Shown here one piece after another: positions 26,152-34,810 of a stretch of DNA of 64,000 nucleotides. Each line of letters opens with the position of its first letter. Position 1 is the stretch's first letter. Both the position numbers and the translations under genes were made by a program. This DNA comes from Ascidiaceihabitans sp039975415 (lineage in GTDB: Bacteria; Pseudomonadota; Alphaproteobacteria; Rhodobacterales; Rhodobacteraceae). Under the pieces are notes generated by a model. That model did no database searches. It saw nothing but the letters and a program-made list of their open reading frames with translations, and was not told where the DNA came from. Location of the stretch: assembly GCF_039975415.1 (NCBI RefSeq), contig NZ_JBDWHD010000009.1. One strand, given 5' to 3'.

Positions 26152-26949
26152 ATGACACAGAAAACAGACCCCCAAGAAGAGCTAACAGTTGATGCCGTCT
26201 TGGCCATCAGCGATCCCGGCGAGGTCGACCGCGACCAGCACGGTGTCTTTGATCGTTTGATGATCAATGTGGGCAACGTGGTGGCCTGGGCGTTTCCACT
26301 TTTGATGTTGGCCATCGTCTCTCAGGTCGTTTTGCGCGGCAACGGCTTCAACCAAGCCTGGTTGGACGACGCCCAATGGTGGATCTACGGCTTTGCCATG
26401 CTGACCGCCTTTGGCTATGCGATCACAACATCCAGCCACGTGCGGGTTGATATTTTCCACGAACATTACACCCCCGAAAAGAAGGCCCGCATCGAAGTCT
26501 TTGCACTTGGATGGTTGTTGATGCCGTTTCTGGGCATCATGTTCGATACGCTGTTCCACTACGCCATCGCGTCGATCGTCGCAGGTGAAGGGTCGGACAG
26601 CCCCAACGGCCTGCACCGACTGTATTTGTTGAAAGCCTCCCTGCCCCTATTGTTTGGCGTGTGCATTTTGGCGGCCTACGCGGTCATGATCCGCAATTTG
26701 CGCGTCATCAAACCCGTCAATCTGTGCACTGTGATCGTGGGTATGTTGCCTATGGCGATCTTCGTCGCGTGGCGCGTCGTGGTTTATGTCATGTACTGGT
26801 TTGTCTATCTCACAAACGCCGACATCAAGCCGCGTCGTATCTTGCGCGAACCGATGTTCGAGTACGCACTTTGGGTCGCTATCGTCTTGCTGGCGGTGCT
26901 TTATCTTGTCGGATTTATCCGCAATCGTTCTGTTCAGGCTAAGGGTTAA
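26152..26949 (+). CDS. TRAP transporter small permease (DctQ family), system 2
   Basis: A 265-aa membrane protein, longer than the common 160-220 aa because of an N-terminal cytoplasmic tail of about 40 residues and an extra C-terminal helix. The DctQ core is VVLRGNGFNQAWLDDAQWWIYGFAMLTAFGYA in outline, followed by HVRVDIF. The ATG at 26152 follows GAGGAGTGAGAGC and is preferred to the TTG at 26137. Five bases separate it from the large permease. Confidence 0.88.
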   Translation: MTQKTDPQEELTVDAVLAISDPGEVDRDQHGVFDRLMINVGNVVAWAFPLLMLAIVSQVVLRGNGFNQAWLDDAQWWIYGFAMLTAFGYAITTSSHVRVDIFHEHYTPEKKARIEVFALGWLLMPFLGIMFDTLFHYAIASIVAGEGSDSPNGLHRLYLLKASLPLLFGVCILAAYAVMIRNLRVIKPVNLCTVIVGMLPMAIFVAWRVVVYVMYWFVYLTNADIKPRRILREPMFEYALWVAIVLLAVLYLVGFIRNRSVQAKG

Positions 26950-26954
26950 ATCAC

Positions 26955-28400
26955 ATGCAGCTGTTGTCCCTTATCGACTTTCTGACCCTGAACGAATGGT
27001 TCGTTCTGATCATTTTCCTGACGTTCATTGCCATGCTGTTTCGGGGCATCCCCGTGGCTTACGCGTTGGTCGGTGTGTCCCTGATCTTTATCGTGCTGGC
27101 CATTTTTGTGCTGGACCCAAACAAAACCGGTATCCGCGAATATATCGAATATGACGACACACGCATCAGCTACAAAAAGATGGGGGCCGCAGCGGGTCGA
27201 TTCTTTGGCGGGGTTATCAAAAACCCTGTTCTGGTCGCTTTGCCGATGTTCATTTTCATGGGGCTTATGTTGGATCAATCCGGCGTTGCCCAGCGCATGA
27301 TGCGGTCGATGCAGGTGCTGTTTGGCGCGTTGCGCGGCGGGTTGGCCCTGTCGGTGATGCTGATCGGTATCATTCTGGCGGCATCTACCGGTGTGATCGG
27401 CGCGTCCGTTGTGTTGCTGGGGGTCATGGGCCTGCCCGCGATGATGGAACAAAACTATTCCAAATCCATCGCCACAGGCACCATCGCCGCATCCGGTACG
27501 CTTGGCATTTTGATCCCGCCATCCATCATGCTGGTGATTATGTCGGATCAGCTGTCCATCAGCTTGGGCGATTTGTTTATGGGGGCGCTGTTCCCAGGCC
27601 TATTGCTTGGCGCACTCTATATCACCTTCATCGTGATTTACGGCGTGCTGCGACCGTCCGCGATGCCAGTGCCTGAAAACCGTGAACCCGTGACAGGTAA
27701 AGTGATTGCCGAGGTCGCCTTGTCCGTGATGCCGCCGATGGCACTGATTTTGGTGGTTTTGGGGTCGATCTTTTTCGGGTTCGCCACCCCAACCGAAGCC
27801 TCGGGCCTGGGCGCATTAGGCGCAATGGTGTTGGCGATTTTGAACCGCAAACTGACCTACACCGTGTTTCGCGACGTGATGCGCCAGACGCTGAACACCT
27901 CAGGCTACATCGTTGGTATTTTCATCGCTGCCAACTTCTTTGCCTATGTGTTGCGGCTGTATGGTGGGGACGAAACGATCAAACACATGATCGCGGGGTC
28001 TTTCGACAACCCGTATATGATCGTGATCTTTATTCTGTTTATCGTCTTTCTACTCGGCTTCCTGCTGGATTGGATCGAAATCACCTTGATCATCATGCCA
28101 CTGGTGTTGCCAGTTGTTCTGGGCCTTGATCTGGCTGTGGATGGCTTTGGTGTTGTGGATGATCCGCAGATCGTGTGGTTTGCTATTCTGGTGGCGGTCA
28201 CTTTGCAGACGTCGTTCCTGACGCCACCTGTTGGGTTTGCACTGTTTTATCTGAAAGGTGTGTGCCCCCCCGGCGTCACGCTGGGGCATATCTACAAAGG
28301 CGTGATCCCCTTCGTGCTGTTGCAGTTGTTTGGCTTGTTTATCGTGTTTGAATTTCCTTGGCTGGTGACATGGTTGCCAGCGGTGGCCTACGCGAACTAA
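26955..28400 (+). CDS. TRAP transporter large permease (DctM family), system 2
   Basis: A 481-aa polytopic membrane protein. Family segments include MFIFMGLMLDQSGVAQRMM, GTLGILIPPSIMLVIMSDQL and SFLTPPVGFALFYLKG. It has an extra loop near residues 55-75 compared with short DctM proteins. It is followed 9 bases later by the aldehyde dehydrogenase, so import and oxidation are co-expressed. Confidence 0.93.
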   Translation: MQLLSLIDFLTLNEWFVLIIFLTFIAMLFRGIPVAYALVGVSLIFIVLAIFVLDPNKTGIREYIEYDDTRISYKKMGAAAGRFFGGVIKNPVLVALPMFIFMGLMLDQSGVAQRMMRSMQVLFGALRGGLALSVMLIGIILAASTGVIGASVVLLGVMGLPAMMEQNYSKSIATGTIAASGTLGILIPPSIMLVIMSDQLSISLGDLFMGALFPGLLLGALYITFIVIYGVLRPSAMPVPENREPVTGKVIAEVALSVMPPMALILVVLGSIFFGFATPTEASGLGALGAMVLAILNRKLTYTVFRDVMRQTLNTSGYIVGIFIAANFFAYVLRLYGGDETIKHMIAGSFDNPYMIVIFILFIVFLLGFLLDWIEITLIIMPLVLPVVLGLDLAVDGFGVVDDPQIVWFAILVAVTLQTSFLTPPVGFALFYLKGVCPPGVTLGHIYKGVIPFVLLQLFGLFIVFEFPWLVTWLPAVAYAN

Positions 28401-28409
28401 GGTCGCGCC

Positions 28410-29864
28410 ATGACAGTCAAACCTATGAACATCGGCCCCACGCTGTGCTTTATCGGCGGCGCGTGGGGCCCCTCACGCAGCGGCCAGACGTTGCCTTTGA
28501 TCAACCCGTCCGATGGCGCAGCCCTTTGCAACATCGCGCGGGGGTCAGCCGAAGATATCGATGCAGCCGTTCAAGCCGCGCAAACGGCGCTTGACGGTAC
28601 ATGGGGCAGACTGCCAGCCTTTGAACGGGGCCGCGTTCTGGCGCGGATCGGGGAAGAGGTTCTGAAAAACATCGACCATCTCACACAGTTGGAATCGATG
28701 GATGTTGGCAAGCCCTTGACCCAAGCGCGCAACGATGTGGTGGCTTTGGCCCGCTACATGGAATTCTATGCGGGTGCTGCCGACAAAATCCACGGCGAGA
28801 CCATCCCGTTTCAGGACGGTTACACCGTTTACACCCTCCGCGAACCACATGGCGTGACAGGACATATCGTGCCGTGGAACTATCCCATGCAGATCATCGG
28901 GCGCTCTGTCGGGGCGGCTTTGGCGATGGGCAATGCTTGCGTTCTGAAACCCGCCGAAGAAGCCTGCTTAACGGCGCTGGCGTTTGCACAAATTTGCAAG
29001 GACGCCGGACTGCCTGACGGGGCGTTGAACGTGGTGCCGGGTCTTGGGGCTGAGGCAGGTGCCGCATTGACCGCGCACAAAGGCGTGCATCACATGTCCT
29101 TCACGGGCTCTGTGGGTGTTGGTAAAATCATCCAAGAAACCTCTGCCGCCAACGCAGTCCCTGTCACGTTGGAACTGGGGGGCAAATCCCCGCAACTGGT
29201 GTTTGACGATGCCGATTTGGATGCGGCTCTGCCGTTTTTGGTCAATGCGGGGCTGCAAAACGCAGGCCAAACCTGTTCCGCCTCCTCGCGCATTCTGGTG
29301 CAACGCGGTGTCTACGATGCCGTCGTCCAGCGCATGGGAGACACCTATAAGGCGCTGAGCGTCGGTCCGGCATCAGATGATCTGAACGTAGGCCCGCTGA
29401 TTTCAAACCGCCAAAAGGACGTCGTGGACGGGTACATCGCCAAGGGCCATGACTTGCGGCTTGTCGCCCAAGCGTCCATTGCATCCAACGCCCCTGAAGG
29501 CGGCGCTTATGTGGCCCCGACCCTATTCGCAGATGTCCCGCCGGATCATGTGCTTGCGCAGGAAGAAATATTCGGCCCTGTTCAGGTGATTATCCCTTTC
29601 GACACCGAAGACGATGCTGTGCGTATCGCGAATGGCACGGACTTTGGGTTGGTCGCATCTGTTTGGACCCTATCGGGTGCGCGTCAAATGCGGTTGGCCA
29701 AACGGCTTCGCGCAGGTCAAGTGTTCTTGAACAACTACGGCGCCGCGGGTGGCGTTGAGCTGCCCTTTGGCGGCGTCGGCCTATCGGGTCACGGACGCGA
29801 AAAAGGGTTTGAGGCACTTTACGGCTTTTCCACCCTGAAAACCGTGGCCGCCCTACACGGCTAA
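28410..29864 (+). CDS. NAD(P)-dependent aldehyde dehydrogenase (betaine aldehyde dehydrogenase-like)
   Basis: A 484-aa enzyme that oxidises an aldehyde to an acid. The catalytic glutamate is in LELGGKSPQ and the catalytic cysteine in GLQNAGQTCSASSRI. VPWNYPMQ and SFTGSVGVGK mark the cofactor and oxyanion sites. Length is standard. It ends TRAP system 2. With the GMC enzyme upstream it could complete an alcohol-aldehyde-acid route (inference). Its stop overlaps by 4 bases the stop of the convergent FGE-like gene. Confidence 0.93.
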   Translation: MTVKPMNIGPTLCFIGGAWGPSRSGQTLPLINPSDGAALCNIARGSAEDIDAAVQAAQTALDGTWGRLPAFERGRVLARIGEEVLKNIDHLTQLESMDVGKPLTQARNDVVALARYMEFYAGAADKIHGETIPFQDGYTVYTLREPHGVTGHIVPWNYPMQIIGRSVGAALAMGNACVLKPAEEACLTALAFAQICKDAGLPDGALNVVPGLGAEAGAALTAHKGVHHMSFTGSVGVGKIIQETSAANAVPVTLELGGKSPQLVFDDADLDAALPFLVNAGLQNAGQTCSASSRILVQRGVYDAVVQRMGDTYKALSVGPASDDLNVGPLISNRQKDVVDGYIAKGHDLRLVAQASIASNAPEGGAYVAPTLFADVPPDHVLAQEEIFGPVQVIIPFDTEDDAVRIANGTDFGLVASVWTLSGARQMRLAKRLRAGQVFLNNYGAAGGVELPFGGVGLSGHGREKGFEALYGFSTLKTVAALHG

Positions 29865-30805
29865 AACGGCCAGACGTAAATCGTTGGAAAGCCAATCGCG
29901 TCCAGATCGGGCGCTGTGCCAAATCCGCTTTGTGCAGGGGCCTGTGTCACGTCCGCGACGCAGCGTGCCGTCGCGTTGAACAAATACAATGTGTCGGTTT
30001 TGATGGCGCCGTATCGGGCCGCGTTGTCAGACAAAGTTACGGTGTCGGCCGTCTTTGCAAACCCTTCAATCACCGCGCGGCTTGGGATCGTTTCATAGGC
30101 TGCGCTGGACACGTTGCTGCCGCCCTTGGCGATCCGCACGCGGCCCATGTCACCGACCCATTCATACAAACCGTCTGCCATATTGTAGAACCCCATAGGG
30201 CTTGGCCCAAACACGCCGCGTGTGGCTGGATTGTTGCCTATGACCGTATCATGGGTGTTTTTGCCTTCCAGAAACTGACCGTTGTCTGTGGCATAGGGCG
30301 GTGTGCCACCGCGGGCGCGGGCCGCGAATTCCCATTCGTTTTCTGTGGGCAGACGCATGTTCAAACCGGCAACATCCCCCAGCCAGTCGCAGAAATCCCG
30401 CGCTTCTGACCATGTCATTTCCGCTGCAACACCTGCTGTCCCACGTGAGGTTTGGGGCGACTTATACTGCTCGGGCCGTCCTGTGGCCGCAAGAAACATG
30501 TCAAAGTCTGCGTTGTCCGCTTCATGGGCCTGCAAATAATACGAAGGCAGCGTGACATCCGTGCTTGTCTGGCTTTGGGACGCATCGCGCACCGGCAGGT
30601 CAATCCGGCTACCATCCGGCTTTTGCCATGTCACACTGTAGGTGCCGTTTCGAAAATCCCCGCCTTGCACAAAGACCAGCTCTGCAAGGGTGCGGGTTTT
30701 CAAAGCCTCCACGGCACGGCCCTGCATCAACCCCGGCAAAGCAACGGCCCCGATAGCTGCTGCAACCAAAGCTGCCGCCCCTGCGATGATAATACCACGC
30801 GTCAT
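29861..30805 (-). CDS. Formylglycine-generating-enzyme/SUMF1-like protein, membrane-anchored
   Basis: A 314-aa protein with an N-terminal membrane helix (GIIIAGAAALVAAAIGAVAL) and an FGE-sulfatase domain: ELVFVQGGDFRNG, MTWSEARDFCDWLGDVAGLNMRLPTENEWEFAAR in outline, GLYEWVGD and the ending ARCVADV. In true FGEs two C-terminal cysteines bind copper and oxidise a substrate cysteine to formylglycine; here only one is plain in the expected RCV position, so catalytic FGE activity is doubtful and a structural or binding role is possible. It overlaps the 609-aa effector-like gene by 4 bases and closes the operon. No sulfatase gene is nearby. Confidence 0.8.
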   Translation of the reverse strand: MTRGIIIAGAAALVAAAIGAVALPGLMQGRAVEALKTRTLAELVFVQGGDFRNGTYSVTWQKPDGSRIDLPVRDASQSQTSTDVTLPSYYLQAHEADNADFDMFLAATGRPEQYKSPQTSRGTAGVAAEMTWSEARDFCDWLGDVAGLNMRLPTENEWEFAARARGGTPPYATDNGQFLEGKNTHDTVIGNNPATRGVFGPSPMGFYNMADGLYEWVGDMGRVRIAKGGSNVSSAAYETIPSRAVIEGFAKTADTVTLSDNAARYGAIKTDTLYLFNATARCVADVTQAPAQSGFGTAPDLDAIGFPTIYVWPF

Positions 30806-32631
30806 GCGATGGTCTGCACGCGCACAGGCGATCCTGCATAAAGCGTTGTGGGCGGCAGGCTATTGATGGCCGCGATCAAAGTCGTGAATTTACGCTGCGA
30901 TCCGCCGTCCATGATGTAGTTCAGACGTGCCAATCCTGCAGAGGCTGAAGACTTGCTGCCTGCCGGAGTGATGCGTTCCACGATTTTATCCCACTCCGCT
31001 TTGGATTGCACTGTGCCGACAACCGTCAGAATGGCCGCTTCTTGATGTTCTTCGAACGAGAAGGTGTAGGTTTCCGACAGGCGGTACAAGATGGCGCCTT
31101 TTGCTTCTGGTGGCGCAAAAATCAAAGCACTTGGGCGGGCTTTGATCTTTTTCGCATAGTCTTCCGCTGCTTGCGGTTCCGAGAACAGTTTGGCGGTTGA
31201 AGACAACACTTCGCTGACCGCAAAGGCACCAAGACGGGCCAGATCAACGCCTTTTTCGATGGCGTATAAAACGGCTGCAATGACAAAGTTGAACGCCCCT
31301 TCGTCGATAAATTCCAGATAGCTAAAATCGTTATCTTTCAGCTGGTTGTACAAATACATGATGAATTCGTACATCTTGTCGAACCCAATGGTGCCCGATA
31401 GGCTGCCTTTGGCCCCAAGCCCCACAACCAATTGCGCCTTACATTTGAAGATCAATTTGCCACCGTCATAAGTGATCTTGAAATCGATCTGTGCGCCAAC
31501 GCCGAAATTGCCCGCCAATGACGCACCGACTTCGATGATCGCACCCCATTCCTTGTTGGTGACGGGCTGCCCGTCCACGATCAAACCGGGGTTCAGCCAT
31601 TCCAGCGCCCCTTTGACGCTGCCGCCCGCTTCTACCCCTGCAAAAGCCCCAAGTGCGGCTTCGCCTTTAACGCCAGCCATTGAGGGTTTGGCCAAGATAG
31701 AGCCATCGGGTTCGGCCTTGTATTCTACCCCTGCCGTGGCAAAGATGCTGGCCCCCAACATGGCATGGGTTGCAAAGGTAAAGTGGCCACGGAAATAGCC
31801 GAAATTCAGTTCTTTTTGGCGCCCGTCTTCTGATGCTTGTGGTGCGCCATACGGGATCAGCGCATGCCAGCCATCGCGGTGTGGGGCATAGTAATTAAAG
31901 GTCGCTTTGGCCTCGGCCAGAATGGCGCGTGCCTCTGCGTGGCCCGACATGCCAGCGCTTTTCTTTTTCGGGTTGTAGCCCAGGTTCACACCAAACCCTG
32001 CATAGGCCCGCAAAAGCTGTGCGCCTGCCGACAGATCAAACGTTGGCTCGGCATGGGAATAGGTCATGCTTTCGTTGACCGCATCAATCCACTTCGCCCA
32101 GCTTTCGTCAAAAAGCTCCAGAATACCCGCGCTGACGCTGCCCTTGGCGATTTGGTTGCGGAAGGTGATGCCGCCTTGCAGGTCGTCCTTGACCTTATTG
32201 CCGACCTCTTTGAAGGCCTCTACCAGACGCGACTTGGGCAGCTGATCCCCCGAAGGCTGCAACATGTCCTTGCCGATGCGGTAGCGGCGCCAGTGGTTGG
32301 CCATCTTGTCGCTGCGCACCCGCGTCCAGCGTTTGCCTTTCAGCGAATACATCTGCACCAGATGCTTGTCGGGCAGATGCACACCGGGTTTGACGTAGCT
32401 GTCGAGGGTTTTGGCCAAGGCTGCTTGCGCTTGAACGATCAATTCAACGTCTTCTGTGTTGTTGGCTTGATCCAGATCCCCGAAAAGCCCGTCCATTTCA
32501 CGGATTTCGGCATTCACACCAAGCAGCTCATCCCCCGCAAACAACAACACGTCGCTGTCGCCAACGGCAGCGTCTCCGCAAGACGGCACGTAAAACAGTT
32601 CAAAATCGCCACACTCAACGCAAACACTCAT
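30802..32631 (-). CDS. Uncharacterised 609-aa protein, type VI-effector-like
   Basis: I do not recognise a named family. The N-terminus has closely spaced cysteines (CVECGDFELFYVPSC). Residues about 55-190 are helical. Residues about 283-415 are rich in alternating Gly, Ala and hydrophobic residues (AALGAFAGVEAGGSVKGALEWLNPGL is the clearest part), a pattern seen in large effector-like proteins encoded beside DUF4123 genes. A hydrophobic stretch follows near 445-480. There is no signal peptide, as expected for type VI cargo. Start and stop overlap neighbours by 4 bases: the DUF4123 gene upstream and the FGE-like gene downstream. The effector role is inferred from this context. Confidence 0.55.
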   Translation of the reverse strand: MSVCVECGDFELFYVPSCGDAAVGDSDVLLFAGDELLGVNAEIREMDGLFGDLDQANNTEDVELIVQAQAALAKTLDSYVKPGVHLPDKHLVQMYSLKGKRWTRVRSDKMANHWRRYRIGKDMLQPSGDQLPKSRLVEAFKEVGNKVKDDLQGGITFRNQIAKGSVSAGILELFDESWAKWIDAVNESMTYSHAEPTFDLSAGAQLLRAYAGFGVNLGYNPKKKSAGMSGHAEARAILAEAKATFNYYAPHRDGWHALIPYGAPQASEDGRQKELNFGYFRGHFTFATHAMLGASIFATAGVEYKAEPDGSILAKPSMAGVKGEAALGAFAGVEAGGSVKGALEWLNPGLIVDGQPVTNKEWGAIIEVGASLAGNFGVGAQIDFKITYDGGKLIFKCKAQLVVGLGAKGSLSGTIGFDKMYEFIMYLYNQLKDNDFSYLEFIDEGAFNFVIAAVLYAIEKGVDLARLGAFAVSEVLSSTAKLFSEPQAAEDYAKKIKARPSALIFAPPEAKGAILYRLSETYTFSFEEHQEAAILTVVGTVQSKAEWDKIVERITPAGSKSSASAGLARLNYIMDGGSQRKFTTLIAAINSLPPTTLYAGSPVRVQTIA

Positions 32632-33596
32632 TGTACTAAGTCCTCAAGGCCGTAATGGGCGGCCAACCGGTGGTTCAGGTACCCCAACGAATGGTCACCG
32701 CTGCGCACCGCATCCCAATAGGGTTGCAACGCACCCTCAGGCACGCGCCGCAACAGGTCGTGGGTCTTGATGACGGTGGGTTCGTTGTCATAGCCCGTCA
32801 TCAGGATTTTGTAATAGGTGTCTGCACGCGCTTCGCGATCTGCCAGATCAGCGCCTGTTTTTACCGCCAAAGCCCGCGCCTGAATAAGATTGCGCATGTG
32901 GCGCAGATTATTACGCCGTGCTTTGTCCAGTTTGGGGCGTGCATGCAAGCCTTGTGCGTTTTGCGCCGTCACAGTGGGGGCCCTGACGCTGATTGCATCC
33001 CACTTTCCATCTTCCAGCGAGGGCAAAAGATACGTCAGTTCCAGAACATGCGAAAAGAATGTCGCGATTTCGGCGTCACTGGACACCGCCAGGAACGCAT
33101 CCAGATATCCCGGTTCCTGCATGCGAAATACCATCCGCACCCCGCCTTCATCCGGCAGCACAGTGTAGTGGCGCAGATGGCCGCGCAAAGCTGCGATGTC
33201 CGCATGGCTGCGCAGCAAAATACCCCCCCCATGCACCAACATATGGAAGGGATTGTCGTCGTCCGCGTCGAACGAGAAAAACTGCCGCGTGATGTCGCTG
33301 TCTGCTGTCAAACGCACCAGCCAAGGGGCAACCTGTTGTGTATCGTCATCGAAATCATCAAAGTCATACAAGCAAACGTGATCCAGTTCGGCCTGACCCA
33401 AACGATCCAAAAGAAACGGAATTTTGCCCGCATCAAGCAATGCATACAGAAACTGGGGCGCACTGCCTTTGGGAACATCAGGAAAAAGCCGCGTCTGCAG
33501 GCACTCGGGCACAAACACGCGCTCTTCACCAAACTCAGGGTCCGTCAGCGGGGTCACCCCTGCATCGACGTGATAATCCAACATTTTTTGTGTCAT
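32628..33596 (-). CDS. DUF4123 domain protein (type VI effector adaptor/chaperone-like)
   Basis: A 322-aa protein. The DUF4123 core is visible from about residue 45 to 170: FLYALLDAGKIPFLLDRLG, APWLVRLTAD, HGGGILLRSHADIAALRGHLR and RMVFRMQEPGYLDAFL. In studied cases (Tap-1/TEC proteins) this domain loads an effector encoded by the next gene onto the VgrG spike. The C-terminal half is helical and unassigned. The next gene overlaps by 4 bases, the usual adaptor-cargo order. No vgrG, hcp, PAAR or tss gene is present in the window. Confidence 0.8.
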   Translation of the reverse strand: MTQKMLDYHVDAGVTPLTDPEFGEERVFVPECLQTRLFPDVPKGSAPQFLYALLDAGKIPFLLDRLGQAELDHVCLYDFDDFDDDTQQVAPWLVRLTADSDITRQFFSFDADDDNPFHMLVHGGGILLRSHADIAALRGHLRHYTVLPDEGGVRMVFRMQEPGYLDAFLAVSSDAEIATFFSHVLELTYLLPSLEDGKWDAISVRAPTVTAQNAQGLHARPKLDKARRNNLRHMRNLIQARALAVKTGADLADREARADTYYKILMTGYDNEPTVIKTHDLLRRVPEGALQPYWDAVRSGDHSLGYLNHRLAAHYGLEDLVQ

Positions 33597-33711
33597 TTTC
33601 GCAATCTATAGCTGTGATCCGGCCAGTCCACTTATATCTAACCGTGCCACACTGTTTACGGCAGTTGCAACCGACGATGGTCTAAAAACCTCTGAACCCA
33701 CCAGAACCCGT

Positions 33712-34809
33712 TCATCCCTGCCGCCGCTTCCAGAACGGGGCGTCCTGCCAACGTCGTTCTGTTCTATAAAACAGATCCAGATGCCCACGGTACGTCGCGG
33801 CGATATCCTGAAGATGCGCCGCGTACACGGCAAAATCCATACCAGTTTTGTTTTGCAGGGCCGCATCAATTTCAGCAGCCGCGGCCAACCCGGTGTAAAG
33901 CGATTGGAACACACCGCGCGATGACAACGGATCCAACGCCAGCGCTGCGTCCCCGACCGCCAGCCACCCCTTACCCGCAGGAACAGGCAAAAGGGACGTG
34001 TTGGCGGCGGAAATACGGGGGTGGGCACTGTCATTTGCACAAGTTTGCGCCAAGGCTGCGCCAACAACCGCGTTTCGCCGTGCGGCTTCGACAAACCCGT
34101 CACTGCGACGCAGGTTTTCTGTCACAAGATCGGAGTCCGTGTGCAAGGACACAACGCGTCCGTCGCGCACAGGGGCAGTGTACCACCATCCTGTCGCACA
34201 GCTGGCAATCGTCGACACACCTTTGTGCAGCAGGCTTTTATGTAGCGGGCGCGTTGCAGCATTCGGCAACCGCATCCAGACCGCCACGGTTTTACTTAGA
34301 ACCACAGGGCGCTGGCCGATCATACGCGCAATCGAGGCTTTGCGTCCGGTCGCATCCACCACAATTCTTGCATGGATCCGGGCGCCCGACACACAGCCCA
34401 ACCCCCAACCTGCCGCGTCCCTTTCGCAACTTGAAACAGCTTGAGACGTCAAAACCGAAGCACCGCGATTGCCCGCGACATCACGTAGGGTTCTTTCAAA
34501 GTCAGCGCGGTCCAAATGCCATCCCGGACCGTCAGGGTCCCGAATGAAATCGGTGTTTTCCAACTGGTCGCTGCCCCACACCGATTGGTTGCCAAGATAC
34601 GCAGGGTAGCCGCGTGCCTCAATCGCCTCCAACAGCCCCATATCCCGCAACAGGCGCCGTGCCCCCGGGATTAGGCTTTCACCAATGCGCGGCGCAGGCT
34701 GGCTTTGTTTTTCAACGATCACCACAGAATATCGAGACGCCAGAAGACATGCCAATGCGGACCCCGCAGGGCCCGCACCAACAATCGCGATATCGCAATC
34801 GTGCCTCAG
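33712..34809 (-). CDS. LodB/GoxB-like FAD-dependent maturation protein (non-canonical start)
   Basis: A flavoprotein of the halogenase/monooxygenase type. LodB-like proteins are needed to form the cysteine tryptophylquinone cofactor of the LodA partner. The FAD-binding motif DIAIVGAGPAGSALACLLAS lies in frame upstream of the first usual start (TTG at 34755), so the functional protein must begin earlier. The only plausible codon after the in-frame stop is CTG at 34809, one base after the lodA stop. Later motifs are GWHLDRADFERTLRD, VVDATGRKA and VGDAALALDPLSSRGV, the second FAD site. It gives about 365 aa. Position right after lodA matches known lodAB pairs. Confidence 0.8.
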   Translation of the reverse strand: MRHDCDIAIVGAGPAGSALACLLASRYSVVIVEKQSQPAPRIGESLIPGARRLLRDMGLLEAIEARGYPAYLGNQSVWGSDQLENTDFIRDPDGPGWHLDRADFERTLRDVAGNRGASVLTSQAVSSCERDAAGWGLGCVSGARIHARIVVDATGRKASIARMIGQRPVVLSKTVAVWMRLPNAATRPLHKSLLHKGVSTIASCATGWWYTAPVRDGRVVSLHTDSDLVTENLRRSDGFVEAARRNAVVGAALAQTCANDSAHPRISAANTSLLPVPAGKGWLAVGDAALALDPLSSRGVFQSLYTGLAAAAEIDAALQNKTGMDFAVYAAHLQDIAATYRGHLDLFYRTERRWQDAPFWKRRQG

Positions 34810-34810
34810 A

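Noticed and set aside
25111..26175. 354-aa minus-strand open frame opposite dctP of TRAP system 2
   Set aside because: The plus-strand gene has a signal peptide, DctP motifs and strong ribosome site; the antisense frame has none.
32655..33611. 318-aa plus-strand open frame
   Set aside because: It mirrors the DUF4123 gene on the other strand; no ribosome site and no recognisable protein pattern.
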